From positions 1 through 64,000 of the forward strand of contig NZ_RSAA01000016.1 of NCBI RefSeq assembly GCF_003931915.1: a stretch of 64,000 nucleotides of DNA. Reading direction: 5' to 3'. The translations under genes were made by a program, and so were the position numbers. Below the pieces are notes generated by a model. The model searched no databases, had not been told where the DNA came from, and saw only the letters and a program-made list of their open reading frames with translations. Source of the stretch: Saccharopolyspora rhizosphaerae (lineage in GTDB: Bacteria; Actinomycetota; Actinomycetes; Mycobacteriales; Pseudonocardiaceae). Below, in pieces: positions 33,465 to 42,668 of this stretch (positions within the stretch are counted from its first letter, which is position 1; each line of letters opens with the position of its first letter).

Positions 33465-35300
33465 GTGAGCACCTATCCCGAGGCGAAGATCCCCACTGCA
33501 CTGTTCGAGGACGACGAGCGCGAGGCCCGGTGGCGCACGCGGTTCACCGCCCCGCGGGTGTCGTTGCCCGACTGGGCCCGCGACGCGCCGCAGCGCAGCC
33601 TGTACGTGTCGAACTCCAGCGGCACGTGGGAGATCTACGCCTGGGACCGCAAATCCGACGAGCACCGGCAGGTCACCGACCGTCCACAGGGGACGTTCCA
33701 CGGCACGTTGTCGGTCGACGGCGACAAGATCTGGTGGTTCGACGACACCGACGGCGACGAGTTCGGCAGCTGGATCGTCGAGCCGTTCGAGAAGGGCACC
33801 GCCGCACCCGCTGTACCCGGCACCCACCCCGGCTACCCCGCCGGTCTCGAGCTCGGCAGCTCGGTGGTGGGCCTGGGCATGTCCACCGACGACGGCGTCA
33901 CCGTGTGGGTGGTGCGCGACGGCGGTGAGCCCGAGGTTCTCTACCAGCACGAGCAGGACGGCGGGCTCTCGGCGATGTCCTGGGACGAGACCATGCTGGT
34001 CATCTCCCACTCCGAGCACGGCGACTCCCGCCACCCGGCGCTGCGGGTGCTGCGCACCGACGGCTCCGCGGTCGCCGAGAAGTGGGACGGCCCGGGCAAG
34101 GGGTTGGACGCACTGGCGTTCGCCCCGGTCACCGGCGACCCGCGGCTGCTGGTGCTGCACGAGCGCCGCGGCAAGGAGGAGCTGCTGATCTGGGACGTCG
34201 TCGCCGACACCGAGACCGAGCTGCAGCTGGACCTGCCCGGTGAGGTCTCGGCGGACTGGTACCCGGACGGCAAGGCGCTGCTGATCGCGCACACCCAGCA
34301 CGCGCGCACCACGATGCACCGCTACGACCTCGACTCCGGTGAGCTCACCGAGCTCGCCACCTCGCCGGGCACGGTCGCGGGTGCCTCGGTGCGACCGGAC
34401 CGCGCGGTGGAGTACGTGTGGTCCTCGGCGGCGACGCCGTCGCTGGTCCGCACCGTGTCCGCCACCGGTGACGACCAGGTCCTGCTGACCCCTCCCGGTG
34501 AGCGGCCGCCGGGTTCGCAGTCGGTGAGCGATGTCTTCGTCGACAACCCCCACGGCCCGAACGAGAGCGTGCACGCCCTGGTCGCACGCCCGGAGGGCGC
34601 GGCCGACGGCCCGCTGCCGACGGTGTTCAGCCTGCACGGCGGGCCGCACGCGGCCGACGAGGACCGGTTCTCCGCCTACCGCGCGGCCTGGCTGGACGCC
34701 GGGTTCGCCGTCGTGGAGATCAACTACCGGGGCTCCACCGGGTACGGTTCGGCGTGGCGGGACGCCATCGAGGGCAGGCCGGGGACGACCGAGCTCGAAG
34801 ACGTCGCGCTCGTGCACGACTGGGCGATCGAGACCGGGTTGACCAGGCCGGACCTGAGCGTCGTCGCCGGTGCTTCCTGGGGCGGCTACCTGACGCTGCT
34901 GGCGCTGGGCACGCAGTCGGAGCGCTGGGCGGGCGGGGTCGCCGGCGTGCCGGTGGCCGACTACGTCTCGGCCTTCGCCGACGAGATGGAGCCGCTGCGC
35001 GCCTACGACCGCGCGCTGTTCGGCGGGTCCCCGGAGGAGATCCCGGACGTCTACGAGGAGGCCTCGCCGATCACCTACGTGGACCAGGTGCGCGCGCCGG
35101 TCCTGGTGCTGGCCGGCGACAACGACCCGCGCTGCCCGATCCAGCAGATCCTCAACTACCTCGACCGGCTGGGCGAGCGGGACATCCCGTTCGAGTTCTA
35201 CCGCTACGACGCCGGGCACGGCTCGCTGGTCGTCGCGGAGACGCTGCGGCAGGTCGCGACCGAGATCCACTTCGCCCGCCGGGCGGTCGGCCTGGGCTGA
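33465..35300 (+). CDS. S9-family prolyl oligopeptidase/acylaminoacyl peptidase
   Basis: A 611-aa cytoplasmic serine peptidase. Residues about 30-340 form a beta-propeller. The C-terminal alpha/beta-hydrolase has SLHGGPHA (oxyanion), VVAGASWGGYL (nucleophile Ser), LAGDNDPRCP (Asp) and DAGHGSLV (His). It cleaves short peptides; specificity unknown. CAGTAT (33452-33457) lies 7 nt before GTG 33465, a leaderless start. No signal peptide is seen. Confidence 0.9.
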   Translation: MSTYPEAKIPTALFEDDEREARWRTRFTAPRVSLPDWARDAPQRSLYVSNSSGTWEIYAWDRKSDEHRQVTDRPQGTFHGTLSVDGDKIWWFDDTDGDEFGSWIVEPFEKGTAAPAVPGTHPGYPAGLELGSSVVGLGMSTDDGVTVWVVRDGGEPEVLYQHEQDGGLSAMSWDETMLVISHSEHGDSRHPALRVLRTDGSAVAEKWDGPGKGLDALAFAPVTGDPRLLVLHERRGKEELLIWDVVADTETELQLDLPGEVSADWYPDGKALLIAHTQHARTTMHRYDLDSGELTELATSPGTVAGASVRPDRAVEYVWSSAATPSLVRTVSATGDDQVLLTPPGERPPGSQSVSDVFVDNPHGPNESVHALVARPEGAADGPLPTVFSLHGGPHAADEDRFSAYRAAWLDAGFAVVEINYRGSTGYGSAWRDAIEGRPGTTELEDVALVHDWAIETGLTRPDLSVVAGASWGGYLTLLALGTQSERWAGGVAGVPVADYVSAFADEMEPLRAYDRALFGGSPEEIPDVYEEASPITYVDQVRAPVLVLAGDNDPRCPIQQILNYLDRLGERDIPFEFYRYDAGHGSLVVAETLRQVATEIHFARRAVGLG

Positions 35301-35359
35301 ACCCCGCGCCCTCGGGTCGTCGCGTTCCTCGGGAGCCGGTGACCCGGGGGCACCCGGCG

Positions 35360-35863
35360 TCAGACCAGGTGCAGGTCGTAGCGCAGTTCGTCGAGGTCGT
35401 GGCCCCACTGCCGGACCGGGTGTCGTTCGGTGCAGCGGAAGCCGACCGCGCGGTAGAGGTGGGCCGCGGCCTCCAGGCGGTCGACCGTCCAGAGCTTGAC
35501 CTGGCGGTACCCGCGTTCCCGGGCGTGCTCGAGCAGGGCGTCGAGGAGACGACGTCCCAGCCCGGTGCCCCGGGCCGACGGGTCCACCAGGAACCAGCGC
35601 AACTGCGCCAGCCCACCGCCTTCGTCGGTCAGCGCGACCGTGCCGACGACGTGCCCGTCCCGCTCCGCCGCCCAGAGCCGGCCCGGGTCGTCGCCGGCGG
35701 CCAGCGCTGCGGCGAAGTCGGCGAGACCGCGCGCCACGTGCGCCTCGAAGTCCTCGTCGAAGCCGTGCTCGCGGGCGTAGAGCTCGCCGTGCATGGTCAG
35801 CACCTTGCCCAGGTCTCCCGGACGTGGGCCGGTGCGGAGGGTGATCTCGGCGGTCTCGGTCAT
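35360..35863 (-). CDS. GNAT-family N-acetyltransferase
   Basis: A 167-aa acetyltransferase with the CoA loop FLVDPSARGTGLGRRLLDAL and LWTVDRLEAAAHLYRAVGF. The layout matches MarR-fused or stand-alone GNAT proteins of the type ARGTGLGR that act on small amines. It is divergent from a TetR regulator, with a perfect palindrome in its promoter, so it is very likely repressed by that regulator. Confidence 0.86.
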   Translation of the reverse strand: MTETAEITLRTGPRPGDLGKVLTMHGELYAREHGFDEDFEAHVARGLADFAAALAAGDDPGRLWAAERDGHVVGTVALTDEGGGLAQLRWFLVDPSARGTGLGRRLLDALLEHARERGYRQVKLWTVDRLEAAAHLYRAVGFRCTERHPVRQWGHDLDELRYDLHLV

Positions 35864-35880
35864 GACGTGGCTCCCACTAG

Positions 35881-35900
35881 GGTGAAACAATCGTTTCACC
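35881..35900. promoter_or_regulatory. TetR operator palindrome
   Basis: A perfect 20-bp palindrome, GGTGAAAC-AATC-GTTTCACC, in the 63-base space between divergent gnat and tetR genes. Its size and symmetry suit a TetR dimer. Confidence 0.75.
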
Positions 35901-35926
35901 CACCAGCGTAGCCGGGAGGACAACCC

Positions 35927-36451
35927 GTGGCCGAGTCCGGACGACGTGAGGAACTGCTGGCCAAGCTGCTCGCCTACTCGGCCGACCACGGCCTGTCGGA
36001 GGTCTCCCTGCGCCCGCTGGCCGCGGCGGTCGGGTCGAGCCCGCGGATGCTGCTGTACTTCTTCGGTTCCAAGGAAGGGCTGGTCCGCGAGGTGCACCGG
36101 CATGCCCGCGACGTCCAGCTGGAGCTGCTGTCCGAGGCCCTCGCCAAACAACCGGACCGGATCGCAGCGCTCCGGGCGCTGTGGCGGTGGCTGCGCGATC
36201 CCGCGCACCACGACGTCGTCCGGTTCTTCTTCGAGAGCTACGCCCGCTCACTGCGCGGCGGCGCGTGGGAGGGCTTCGGCGAGGCCAGCGTGCGCGAGTG
36301 GCTCCCCCGGCTGCGCGCCGCGCTCGGTGGCGCGGAGGCCGAGGCGACGCTCACGCTCGCGGCGCTGCGCGGCCTGGTGCTGGACCTGCTGGCCACCGGT
36401 GATGCCGACCGCGTCGACGAGGCCTTCGAGGACTTCCTGGCCCGGCTGTGA
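35927..36451 (+). CDS. TetR-family transcription regulator
   Basis: A 174-aa TetR-type repressor. The N-terminal helix-turn-helix contains LSEVSLRPLAAAVGSSPRML and YYF-type recognition residues (LLYFFGSKEGLV). The ligand-binding helices follow, with an aromatic FFFESYARSL segment. It starts at GTG 35927 behind GGGAGGA. It probably represses itself and the adjacent acetyltransferase through the palindrome between them; the following OYE gene could also be a target. Confidence 0.88.
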   Translation: MAESGRREELLAKLLAYSADHGLSEVSLRPLAAAVGSSPRMLLYFFGSKEGLVREVHRHARDVQLELLSEALAKQPDRIAALRALWRWLRDPAHHDVVRFFFESYARSLRGGAWEGFGEASVREWLPRLRAALGGAEAEATLTLAALRGLVLDLLATGDADRVDEAFEDFLARL

Positions 36452-36497
36452 GAAAAGCCCTCGACCAGCGCGGAATATCTCGTTCCGCACGATCGTC

Positions 36498-37565
36498 ATG
36501 CTGTTCGTGAGCCATCTGTTCGAACCGATCAAGCTGCGTGATCTGACCGTCCGCAACCGCGTCTGGGTCTCGCCCATGTGCCAGTACTCGGCGACCGACG
36601 GCGTGCCTGACGACTGGCACCTGGTCCACCTGGGCCAGTTCGCCATCGGCGGCGCAGGTCTGGTCATCGCCGAGGCCTCCGGAGTCGTGCCGGAAGGCCG
36701 CATCACCCCGCACGACACCGGCATCTACAACGACGAGCAGGTCGCGGCGTGGCGACGCATCACCGACTTCCTGCACGCCCGGGGTGCCGCCACCGGCATC
36801 CAGCTCGCGCACGCCGGGCGCAAGGCCTCGGCGAGCCGACCGTGGGAGGGCAGCACCACCGTCGGGGAGTCGGAGGGTGGCTGGCAGTCCGTCAGCTCGA
36901 CCGACAAGGCCTTCGGTGACCTGGCCGCTCCCCGCGCGCTGACCGCGGAGGAGGTCGCCGAGCTGCCCGAGCACTTCGCCGCCGCGGCCCGCCGCGCCGA
37001 CGAGGCCGACTTCGACGTCGTCGAGCTGCACTTCGCGCACGGCTACCTGGCGCACCAGTTCTACTCGCCGCTGGTCAACGACCGCACCGACGCCTACGGC
37101 GGCACCTTCGAGAACCGGGTGCGGGTGCTGCTGGAGATCGCCGACGCGGTGCGCGCGGTGTGGCCGGAGGGCAAGCCGCTGTTCGCCCGGCTGTCGGCGA
37201 CCGACTGGGCCGAGGGCGGCTGGACCGGCGACGACTCGGTGCGGCTGGCGCGCCTGCTGGCCGAGCGGGGCGTGGACCTGGTCGACGCTTCGACCGGTGG
37301 TGCGATCCCCGACGCGCAGATCCCGGTCCGGCCCGGCTACCAGGTGCCGTTCGCCCGGCAGATCAGGCTGGACGCCGAGGTCCCGACGGCCTCGGTCGGC
37401 TTGATCACCGCCCCGGAGCAGGCCGAGGAGATCATCGCCTCGGGTTCGGCCGACGCCGTGCTGCTCGGTCGCGAACTGCTGCGCGACCCGCACTGGCCGC
37501 TGCACGCGGCCGACCGGCTGCGGGCGGACAGCCTCTGGCCCGTCCAGTACGAGCGCGCACGCTGA
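36498..37565 (+). CDS. NADH:flavin oxidoreductase, old yellow enzyme (YqjM-like)
   Basis: A 355-aa TIM-barrel FMN enzyme reducing activated C=C bonds. It has the YqjM-class cysteine in VSPMCQYSATDG, the HLGQFA and QLAHAGRKAS FMN segments, and the substrate histidine pair in ELHFAHGYLAHQF. YGG and LLGRELLRDP, which contribute to phosphate binding, follow. ATG 36498 is used; GTG 36507 (MSHLFEPI) is an equally plausible start. It lies 46 bases after tetR on the same strand. Confidence 0.9.
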   Translation: MLFVSHLFEPIKLRDLTVRNRVWVSPMCQYSATDGVPDDWHLVHLGQFAIGGAGLVIAEASGVVPEGRITPHDTGIYNDEQVAAWRRITDFLHARGAATGIQLAHAGRKASASRPWEGSTTVGESEGGWQSVSSTDKAFGDLAAPRALTAEEVAELPEHFAAAARRADEADFDVVELHFAHGYLAHQFYSPLVNDRTDAYGGTFENRVRVLLEIADAVRAVWPEGKPLFARLSATDWAEGGWTGDDSVRLARLLAERGVDLVDASTGGAIPDAQIPVRPGYQVPFARQIRLDAEVPTASVGLITAPEQAEEIIASGSADAVLLGRELLRDPHWPLHAADRLRADSLWPVQYERAR

Positions 37566-37594
37566 ACCGCGGGAGTCCGGCGGACTCCCGCGGT
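37566..37594. terminator. Bidirectional terminator between OYE and dps
   Basis: Perfect 13-bp stem (37566-37578 with 37582-37594), loop GGC, starting right after the OYE stop, between convergent genes. Confidence 0.85.
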
Positions 37595-37638
37595 GCGCGA
37601 GGGGTGGGGAAGGTCCGGGGACGCTTCCCCGCCCCTCG

Positions 37639-38166
37639 TCATGCGAGCTGGGCCTGCCACATCCAGTGCGACTTCTCCAGCTCGCTGGCGACCGAGATCA
37701 GCAGGTCCTGGGTGATCAGGTCGGTCTTGTCGGTTTCGTCGATGCGCTTGCGCAGCCGCGTGACGACTTCGCCGAGCGCTTCCACGATCGCCTCGATCAC
37801 TTCGCGGTCGGTGCTCCAGTCGGCCGGGAACTCCGGCACGCCGGAACCCTTCGCCACGGTCGCGGCGCGGCCGTCCGGGGAGACCCCGATGGTCACCGCG
37901 CGCTCCGCGACGTCGTCGGCGAAGCCTCGTGCGGCCGAGACCAACTCGTCGAGCTGCAGGTGCACGTCGCGGAAGAACTTGCCCACGACGTTCCAGTGCG
38001 CCTGCTTGGCGACCAGGTGCAGGTCGATCAGGTCGAGCAGGGTGTCCTGCAGGACCCTGCCGGTGACGTCGCGGTCGGAGTCGCTGAGCGGGCTCGTGAT
38101 CGGAGAAGCGCCCTTCTTCACCGCGTTCTTCTTCGCATCGGCCTTGGAGTCGTTCTTGTGGGCCAT
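37639..38166 (-). CDS. dps: Dps-family ferritin-like DNA-protecting protein
   Basis: A 175-aa mini-ferritin. The ferroxidase residues lie in LHLVAKQAHWNVVGKFFRDVH and LDELVSAARGFADDVAER, with the Dps HW-N-V-G signature. A Lys-rich N-terminal tail (MAHKNDSKADAKKNAVKKG) should bind DNA, as in mycobacterial Dps. It oxidises Fe(II) with peroxide and stores iron in a dodecamer, protecting DNA under starvation or oxidative stress. Confidence 0.92.
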   Translation of the reverse strand: MAHKNDSKADAKKNAVKKGASPITSPLSDSDRDVTGRVLQDTLLDLIDLHLVAKQAHWNVVGKFFRDVHLQLDELVSAARGFADDVAERAVTIGVSPDGRAATVAKGSGVPEFPADWSTDREVIEAIVEALGEVVTRLRKRIDETDKTDLITQDLLISVASELEKSHWMWQAQLA

Positions 38167-38242
38167 GGGTACGCAGAACCTCCTCGAGGACGTGCAGACC
38201 GCTTCAGGGTGCTTTCCTCGGGTTACCCGCGCACGCCGGTTC

Positions 38243-38800
38243 TCACACCTGGCGTTCGGCGAACTCCACGACCTGCCGACCGATGGTGCTCAAGGTGGCG
38301 GCGACCTTCTCGTCGTCACACGCGCCGTCCGCGGCGAACCGGGTCTCGGCCGAGTTCACGGCACCACCCAGCGGGGTGGGCCACCCGCGCAGCGCGTGCA
38401 CGACCGAGCGCAGGGCCTGCAGCGTCGTGACGGTGGCCTGCCAGCCGTAGGCGATGCCGATGCAGCCGACGGCGCGGCCGTCGAGGTAGGGGCGGGTGTC
38501 GCCCCGCAGGTCTTCGACGTAGTCGAGGGCGTTCTTGACCAGGCCGGACACCGTGCCGTGGTAACCCGGCGAGGCGATCAGCACCCCGTCGGCACTGCGC
38601 AGCGCCTCGACCAGCTCAGTGGCGCGGGACGACCGCTCGGTCACGTGCGGGTCGTAGAACGGCAGTTCCAGGTCGGCACCGGTGATCGCCCGGACCTTCG
38701 CCCCCGCCTCCCTCGCGCCCTCCAGCGCGGCGTGCAGCACGCGCTCGGACTGCGAGTCGGCGCGGACCGATCCACCGATCCCCACCACGGTCACCGTCAT
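38243..38800 (-). CDS. NAD(P)H-dependent FMN reductase (flavodoxin fold)
   Basis: A 185-aa member of the NADPH-dependent FMN reductase family. The phosphate-binding loop is GIGGSVRADSQSERVL and the flavin contact is ASPGYHGTVSGLVKNALDY. It probably supplies reduced flavin or reduces quinones or azo compounds; the partner is unknown. It lies 76 bases upstream of dps on the same strand and may be co-transcribed with it. Confidence 0.87.
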   Translation of the reverse strand: MTVTVVGIGGSVRADSQSERVLHAALEGAREAGAKVRAITGADLELPFYDPHVTERSSRATELVEALRSADGVLIASPGYHGTVSGLVKNALDYVEDLRGDTRPYLDGRAVGCIGIAYGWQATVTTLQALRSVVHALRGWPTPLGGAVNSAETRFAADGACDDEKVAATLSTIGRQVVEFAERQV

Positions 38801-38973
38801 GTGCCGATCCTTTCACCCGAACCTGGGACCTGTCGCCCCCGTTGTGCTCGTGCGGGTCACGCTAGGACCTCGAGCCCGCTGGAGGTCAAGGTCGGCGAGC
38901 TTGTTCGCGGAACACTTGGCTACTTGCGGGTAACATAACGCACAACCACCACCTTCCCGGGAAGGTCACGCTC

Positions 38974-40041
38974 ATGCCGAACGTCATCGAAGCGCTGCAG
39001 CCCACACTGGAAGGCGCGGCGATGCGCGCCGTTTTCGCCCTTCCACAGCCCCTGCGCAGGCTCATCGCGGGCCCGCCGATCCGGATCGACGACCAGGAGC
39101 TCGCGCTGGACGCGCAGCTGCTCCTCAAGCTGCAGAAGCTGACCGGCCAGACCGGGCTGTCCGCCGAGACGGCGGCGAAGGCCCGCGCCGGCATGGCCAG
39201 GGCGACGAAGATCACCGCCGGATCGCCGGTGCCCGGTGTGGTCGTCGCCGAGCGGAGCATCCCGACCGACGACGGCGACCTGCCCGCGCGGCTCTACCGG
39301 CCGCGGGAGGTCACCGAGACGGGTCCGCTGCTGGTCTTCTACCACGGTGGCGGTTGGGTGATCGGCGACCTCGACAGCCACGACGACCTGTGCCGGTTCC
39401 TCGCCAAGCACGCCGGCATCCGGGTGCTGTCGGTGGACTACCGGCTGGCGCCGGAGTACCCGTTCCCGGCTGCTCTGGACGACGCGCTGGCCGCCTACCA
39501 CTACGCGGTGGACAACGCCGCCGACCTGGGCTCCTCCAGCGACGCGATCGCCGTCGGCGGTGACTCGGCGGGGGGCAACCTCGCCGCCGCGGTGGCGCTG
39601 CGGACGACCCGCGCGGGCGAGCAGAAGCCGGTGTTCCAGCTGCTGCTGTACCCGGCCGTGGACGCCACGAGGCGCAGGCGCTCACGGGAGCTGTTCGGCA
39701 ACGGCTTCCTGCTCACCGACCACGACATGACCTGGTTCATGGAGCAGTACTCGCCGCAGGAGTCCACCCTCGCCGACCCGCGCCTGTCGGTCCTGCTCGC
39801 CGACGACCACTCCGACCTGCCCACGGCCTACGTCGTGACCTGCGGGTTCGACCCGCTGCGGGACGAGGGCGAGGCCTACGCCAAGGCGCTGTCGGACGCG
39901 GGTGTGCCGGTCGTGGCGCGCCGGTTCCCGGACCTCATCCACGGCTTCGCCAACATCCGCCCGGTCGGCCACCGCTTCGAGGAAGCCCTCTTCGAGATCG
40001 TCGGCACCGTCCGCGCGGCCCTCGAACTGCACAAGGGCTGA
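38974..40041 (+). CDS. Hormone-sensitive-lipase-type esterase
   Basis: A 355-aa alpha/beta-hydrolase of the HSL group: YHGGGWVIGDL (oxyanion HGGGW), nucleophile GGDSAGGNLAAAV, acid TCGFDPLRDEG and histidine DLIHGF. About 85 residues at the N-terminus form a helical cap. It hydrolyses medium- or short-chain esters; natural substrate unknown. A TAACAT -10 (38931-38936) precedes a 37-base leader. Confidence 0.88.
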   Translation: MPNVIEALQPTLEGAAMRAVFALPQPLRRLIAGPPIRIDDQELALDAQLLLKLQKLTGQTGLSAETAAKARAGMARATKITAGSPVPGVVVAERSIPTDDGDLPARLYRPREVTETGPLLVFYHGGGWVIGDLDSHDDLCRFLAKHAGIRVLSVDYRLAPEYPFPAALDDALAAYHYAVDNAADLGSSSDAIAVGGDSAGGNLAAAVALRTTRAGEQKPVFQLLLYPAVDATRRRRSRELFGNGFLLTDHDMTWFMEQYSPQESTLADPRLSVLLADDHSDLPTAYVVTCGFDPLRDEGEAYAKALSDAGVPVVARRFPDLIHGFANIRPVGHRFEEALFEIVGTVRAALELHKG

Positions 40042-40046
40042 CCGGT

Positions 40047-40080
40047 CGGGGCGGTTCCGGTCCACACCGGAACCGCCCCG
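40047..40080. terminator. Bidirectional terminator between esterase and the LuxR regulator
   Basis: Perfect 15-bp stem (40047-40061 with 40066-40080), loop CCAC, between convergent genes whose stops are about 48 bases apart. Confidence 0.85.
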
Positions 40081-40088
40081 CGGCCGGC

Positions 40089-42548
40089 TCAGTCCTGGTT
40101 GCCGAGGAGCTCGCGGAGGCGGGTGAGCAGTTCCTCGCGGCTGCCCGAGCCGAGGCGCTGCTTGATCCGGCTGATGTGGTGCTCGACCGTCTTCGCCGAG
40201 ATGAACAGGCGTTTGCCGACCTGCTTGTAGGTCAGACCCGCCAGCACCAGTTCCGCGACCTCCTTCTCCCGCTCGGAGAGCAGCTCCGACTCCGGGCCGG
40301 TCGCGTTGACCGCGCGCGGCCGCGGGGGTTTGCCCTGCAGCGCGCGGGCGCACTCGAGCAGCGAGAGCATGGCGCGGCGGTCGTGCGTGCGGAGGGCGGC
40401 TTGGCCCGCGAGGCGGGCGCCGTCCCAAGCCAGACCGGCCCCGTGCAGGCCGCGCGCGATCCGCTCGACCTCCTCCTGGTCGACCTCACCGCCGAGCACC
40501 TGCAACCACACCCGCGCGGCTTCGGCCATGGCACCGGCGAGGGCGTTGTGGTGCGCCAGCGCGTCGAAGCGCTCCGCGCAGCGACGTGCGCCCTCGACCT
40601 CTTCCAGGACGATGGCCGCCTGCAACCGCTTCCACAGCAGCATCGACGTCCACAGCGGTGGGTTGCCGAGGCGTTCGAGCAGCGCGTCCGCCTCGTCGAG
40701 GTACGGGGCGATCCACTCCTGGTCGCGCAGCCGGGCCGCGGCCACCACCAGCTCACCCAGCGGCAGCAGCGAGAACAGGTCCACCGAGTGCTCGGCGGCG
40801 ACCTGCCTGGCCTGCGCGCGGGCGTTGGCCAGCGCGGTCATGTCGTTGTCCCGGCTGGCGATGCCGGCCTCGATCGCGGTGGCCATCAACCGGTCGCGCG
40901 CTGCCAGCTCGGCCGCGTCGGGGAGCTTCGCCCGCGCGGTGACCGTGTCCCCCTTGACCAGCGGGAGCCACGCGGACAGCAGGCGGTGGCGGTTGTGCAG
41001 CAGCGCACCACCCGCCCCGGTCTCCACCGCGCGGTCCAACGTGGACTGCGCGACGTCGAGCTCCCCGCAGTGCAGCGCGACCAGCGCGGCCGCGGCGGCA
41101 GGGGTCTCGGGCACGAGCACACCGCGCCCCAACGGCTCCGACAACGACGCCGCACGCACCAAGGTGGACAACGCCGTGGTCGCGGAGCCGACGACGGACT
41201 CGCGCACCCCCACGGCCATCTGGGTGGCGGCACCGGTCATCGAGGTCGGCGGACCGGCGTCGTCCCCGGTCTGCAGCAGTTCCTCGGCCTCGGCCAGCCG
41301 TCCGGAACCGATCAGCCCGACCGACGCGAACGCCCGGTCACCGGGCCAGCGCAACTTCGCCGCCGACCAGCGGCACAGTTCCGCCGAGCGCTCCAGCAAC
41401 CCGCGGTGCGCGAGGACGCCCGCAGCGACCTGGACGCCCAGCTCCCGGTCCGGGGCGTTCTCGTCGACGATCACGCGGTCGGCCAGCCGCAGGGCCTCGT
41501 CGAGATCACCGGAGACCGCGGCCGCCCGCGCCTGCCGCGCCACCACCGAACTGGCCGGGACCCCGGCCGAGACCGCCGCCGAGAGCAGCCTTCCCGCCAG
41601 GTGCGGTGCGACCTGGACGGCTTCGTCGCCGGCGCGCTCGAAGGCCTTGGCCAGGGTCGCCTCCGGCAGCAGCGCCATCGGCGCCTCCAGCAGCGGAGCG
41701 ACCAGCGGCAGCACCGGGCCGCCGCGGGAGAGCTGCAGTTCCACCAGCTTCCGGGTGATCCGCAGCCGCCGCTCCCAGGAGGTCAGCCTGAGCACCGCCG
41801 CGCGCACGATCGGCAGCAGCGCGTCCTCGGCGCCGAGCATCGCACCCGAGCGCATCGCGGTCAGCACCGGCGCGATCGACTCGCCGTCGGTGCCGACCAC
41901 GGCGGCCAGCAGGTCGGGGTGCGGGGTGGCACCGATGGCCATCGCCGTCGCGCACTTCCACCCGGTCTCGCCGAGCTGGTCGAGGTCGTGCTGGAAGTGG
42001 TCGAGCGCGCGGGCAGGCAGTTCGGCCCGGCCCGGTTCGGCTTCGGCCAGCAACCGGGAGACGTAGCGCGGGACACCGCCGGTCTGGGTCTGCACCCAGC
42101 CGACCCAGTCCAGCGCGTTGCAGCCGGAACGCTCGGCGATCTCCTCCAACCCGAGGGCACCCAGCAGCACCGGCGCACCGAGCTCGCCGATCAGCTCGCC
42201 CAGCGCCTCGCTGCGCGGACCCGGCCGGTACGCGACCAGCAGGCGGACGCCGGGACGACGGGCGAGCTCGCAGAGCGGCCGCAGCAGCTCGTCGTCGAGC
42301 CGGTGCGCGTCGTCGACCAGCACCGCGCCCTCGTCGGCCCGGTCGAGCTCCCGTGCGCCCAGCACCGGCACACCCGCCTCGCGGTAGGTGGCGCCGATCG
42401 ATTCGAGCAGGGCGGTCTTGCCGAACCCGCCCGCGCCCTGGATGCCGGCCACGATCGGCGAGCCCGGGGAGGACTCGACAGCCGACCGCAACCCGCTCGC
42501 GTGCCCGTCCGGGACCAGGGCGGCGCGGGATGTCGTCGAGTGATTCAC
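40089..42548 (-). CDS. iniR: LuxR-type LAL regulator, IniR-like
   Basis: An 819-aa STAND/LAL-type activator. A P-loop at the N-terminus (GIQGAGGFGKTALL, G38 to T45) and Walker B GAVLVDDAH make an AAA-like ATPase. A long all-helical TPR-like part follows. A LuxR helix-turn-helix lies at about 757-810 (LSEREKEVAELVLAGLTYKQ, ISAKTVEHHISRIKQRLG). M. tuberculosis IniR (Rv0339c), which activates the neighbouring iniBAC genes, has the same size, domains and place. The gene follows the Hsp70-like gene by 120 bases. The name rests on synteny and domain order; I could not compare sequences directly. Confidence 0.8.
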   Translation of the reverse strand: MNHSTTSRAALVPDGHASGLRSAVESSPGSPIVAGIQGAGGFGKTALLESIGATYREAGVPVLGARELDRADEGAVLVDDAHRLDDELLRPLCELARRPGVRLLVAYRPGPRSEALGELIGELGAPVLLGALGLEEIAERSGCNALDWVGWVQTQTGGVPRYVSRLLAEAEPGRAELPARALDHFQHDLDQLGETGWKCATAMAIGATPHPDLLAAVVGTDGESIAPVLTAMRSGAMLGAEDALLPIVRAAVLRLTSWERRLRITRKLVELQLSRGGPVLPLVAPLLEAPMALLPEATLAKAFERAGDEAVQVAPHLAGRLLSAAVSAGVPASSVVARQARAAAVSGDLDEALRLADRVIVDENAPDRELGVQVAAGVLAHRGLLERSAELCRWSAAKLRWPGDRAFASVGLIGSGRLAEAEELLQTGDDAGPPTSMTGAATQMAVGVRESVVGSATTALSTLVRAASLSEPLGRGVLVPETPAAAAALVALHCGELDVAQSTLDRAVETGAGGALLHNRHRLLSAWLPLVKGDTVTARAKLPDAAELAARDRLMATAIEAGIASRDNDMTALANARAQARQVAAEHSVDLFSLLPLGELVVAAARLRDQEWIAPYLDEADALLERLGNPPLWTSMLLWKRLQAAIVLEEVEGARRCAERFDALAHHNALAGAMAEAARVWLQVLGGEVDQEEVERIARGLHGAGLAWDGARLAGQAALRTHDRRAMLSLLECARALQGKPPRPRAVNATGPESELLSEREKEVAELVLAGLTYKQVGKRLFISAKTVEHHISRIKQRLGSGSREELLTRLRELLGNQD

Positions 42549-42668
42549 GCCTGCCTTCCTTGTCGTCCGGTCACCGGGTCCAGCGGTCTTGATCAGTTGG
42601 CTGACGGTGGCGGGGCCGGAGCGCGTTGCGCGGTATGCCGTTCCGTTAACGAAATCGCGGTACCGGAG

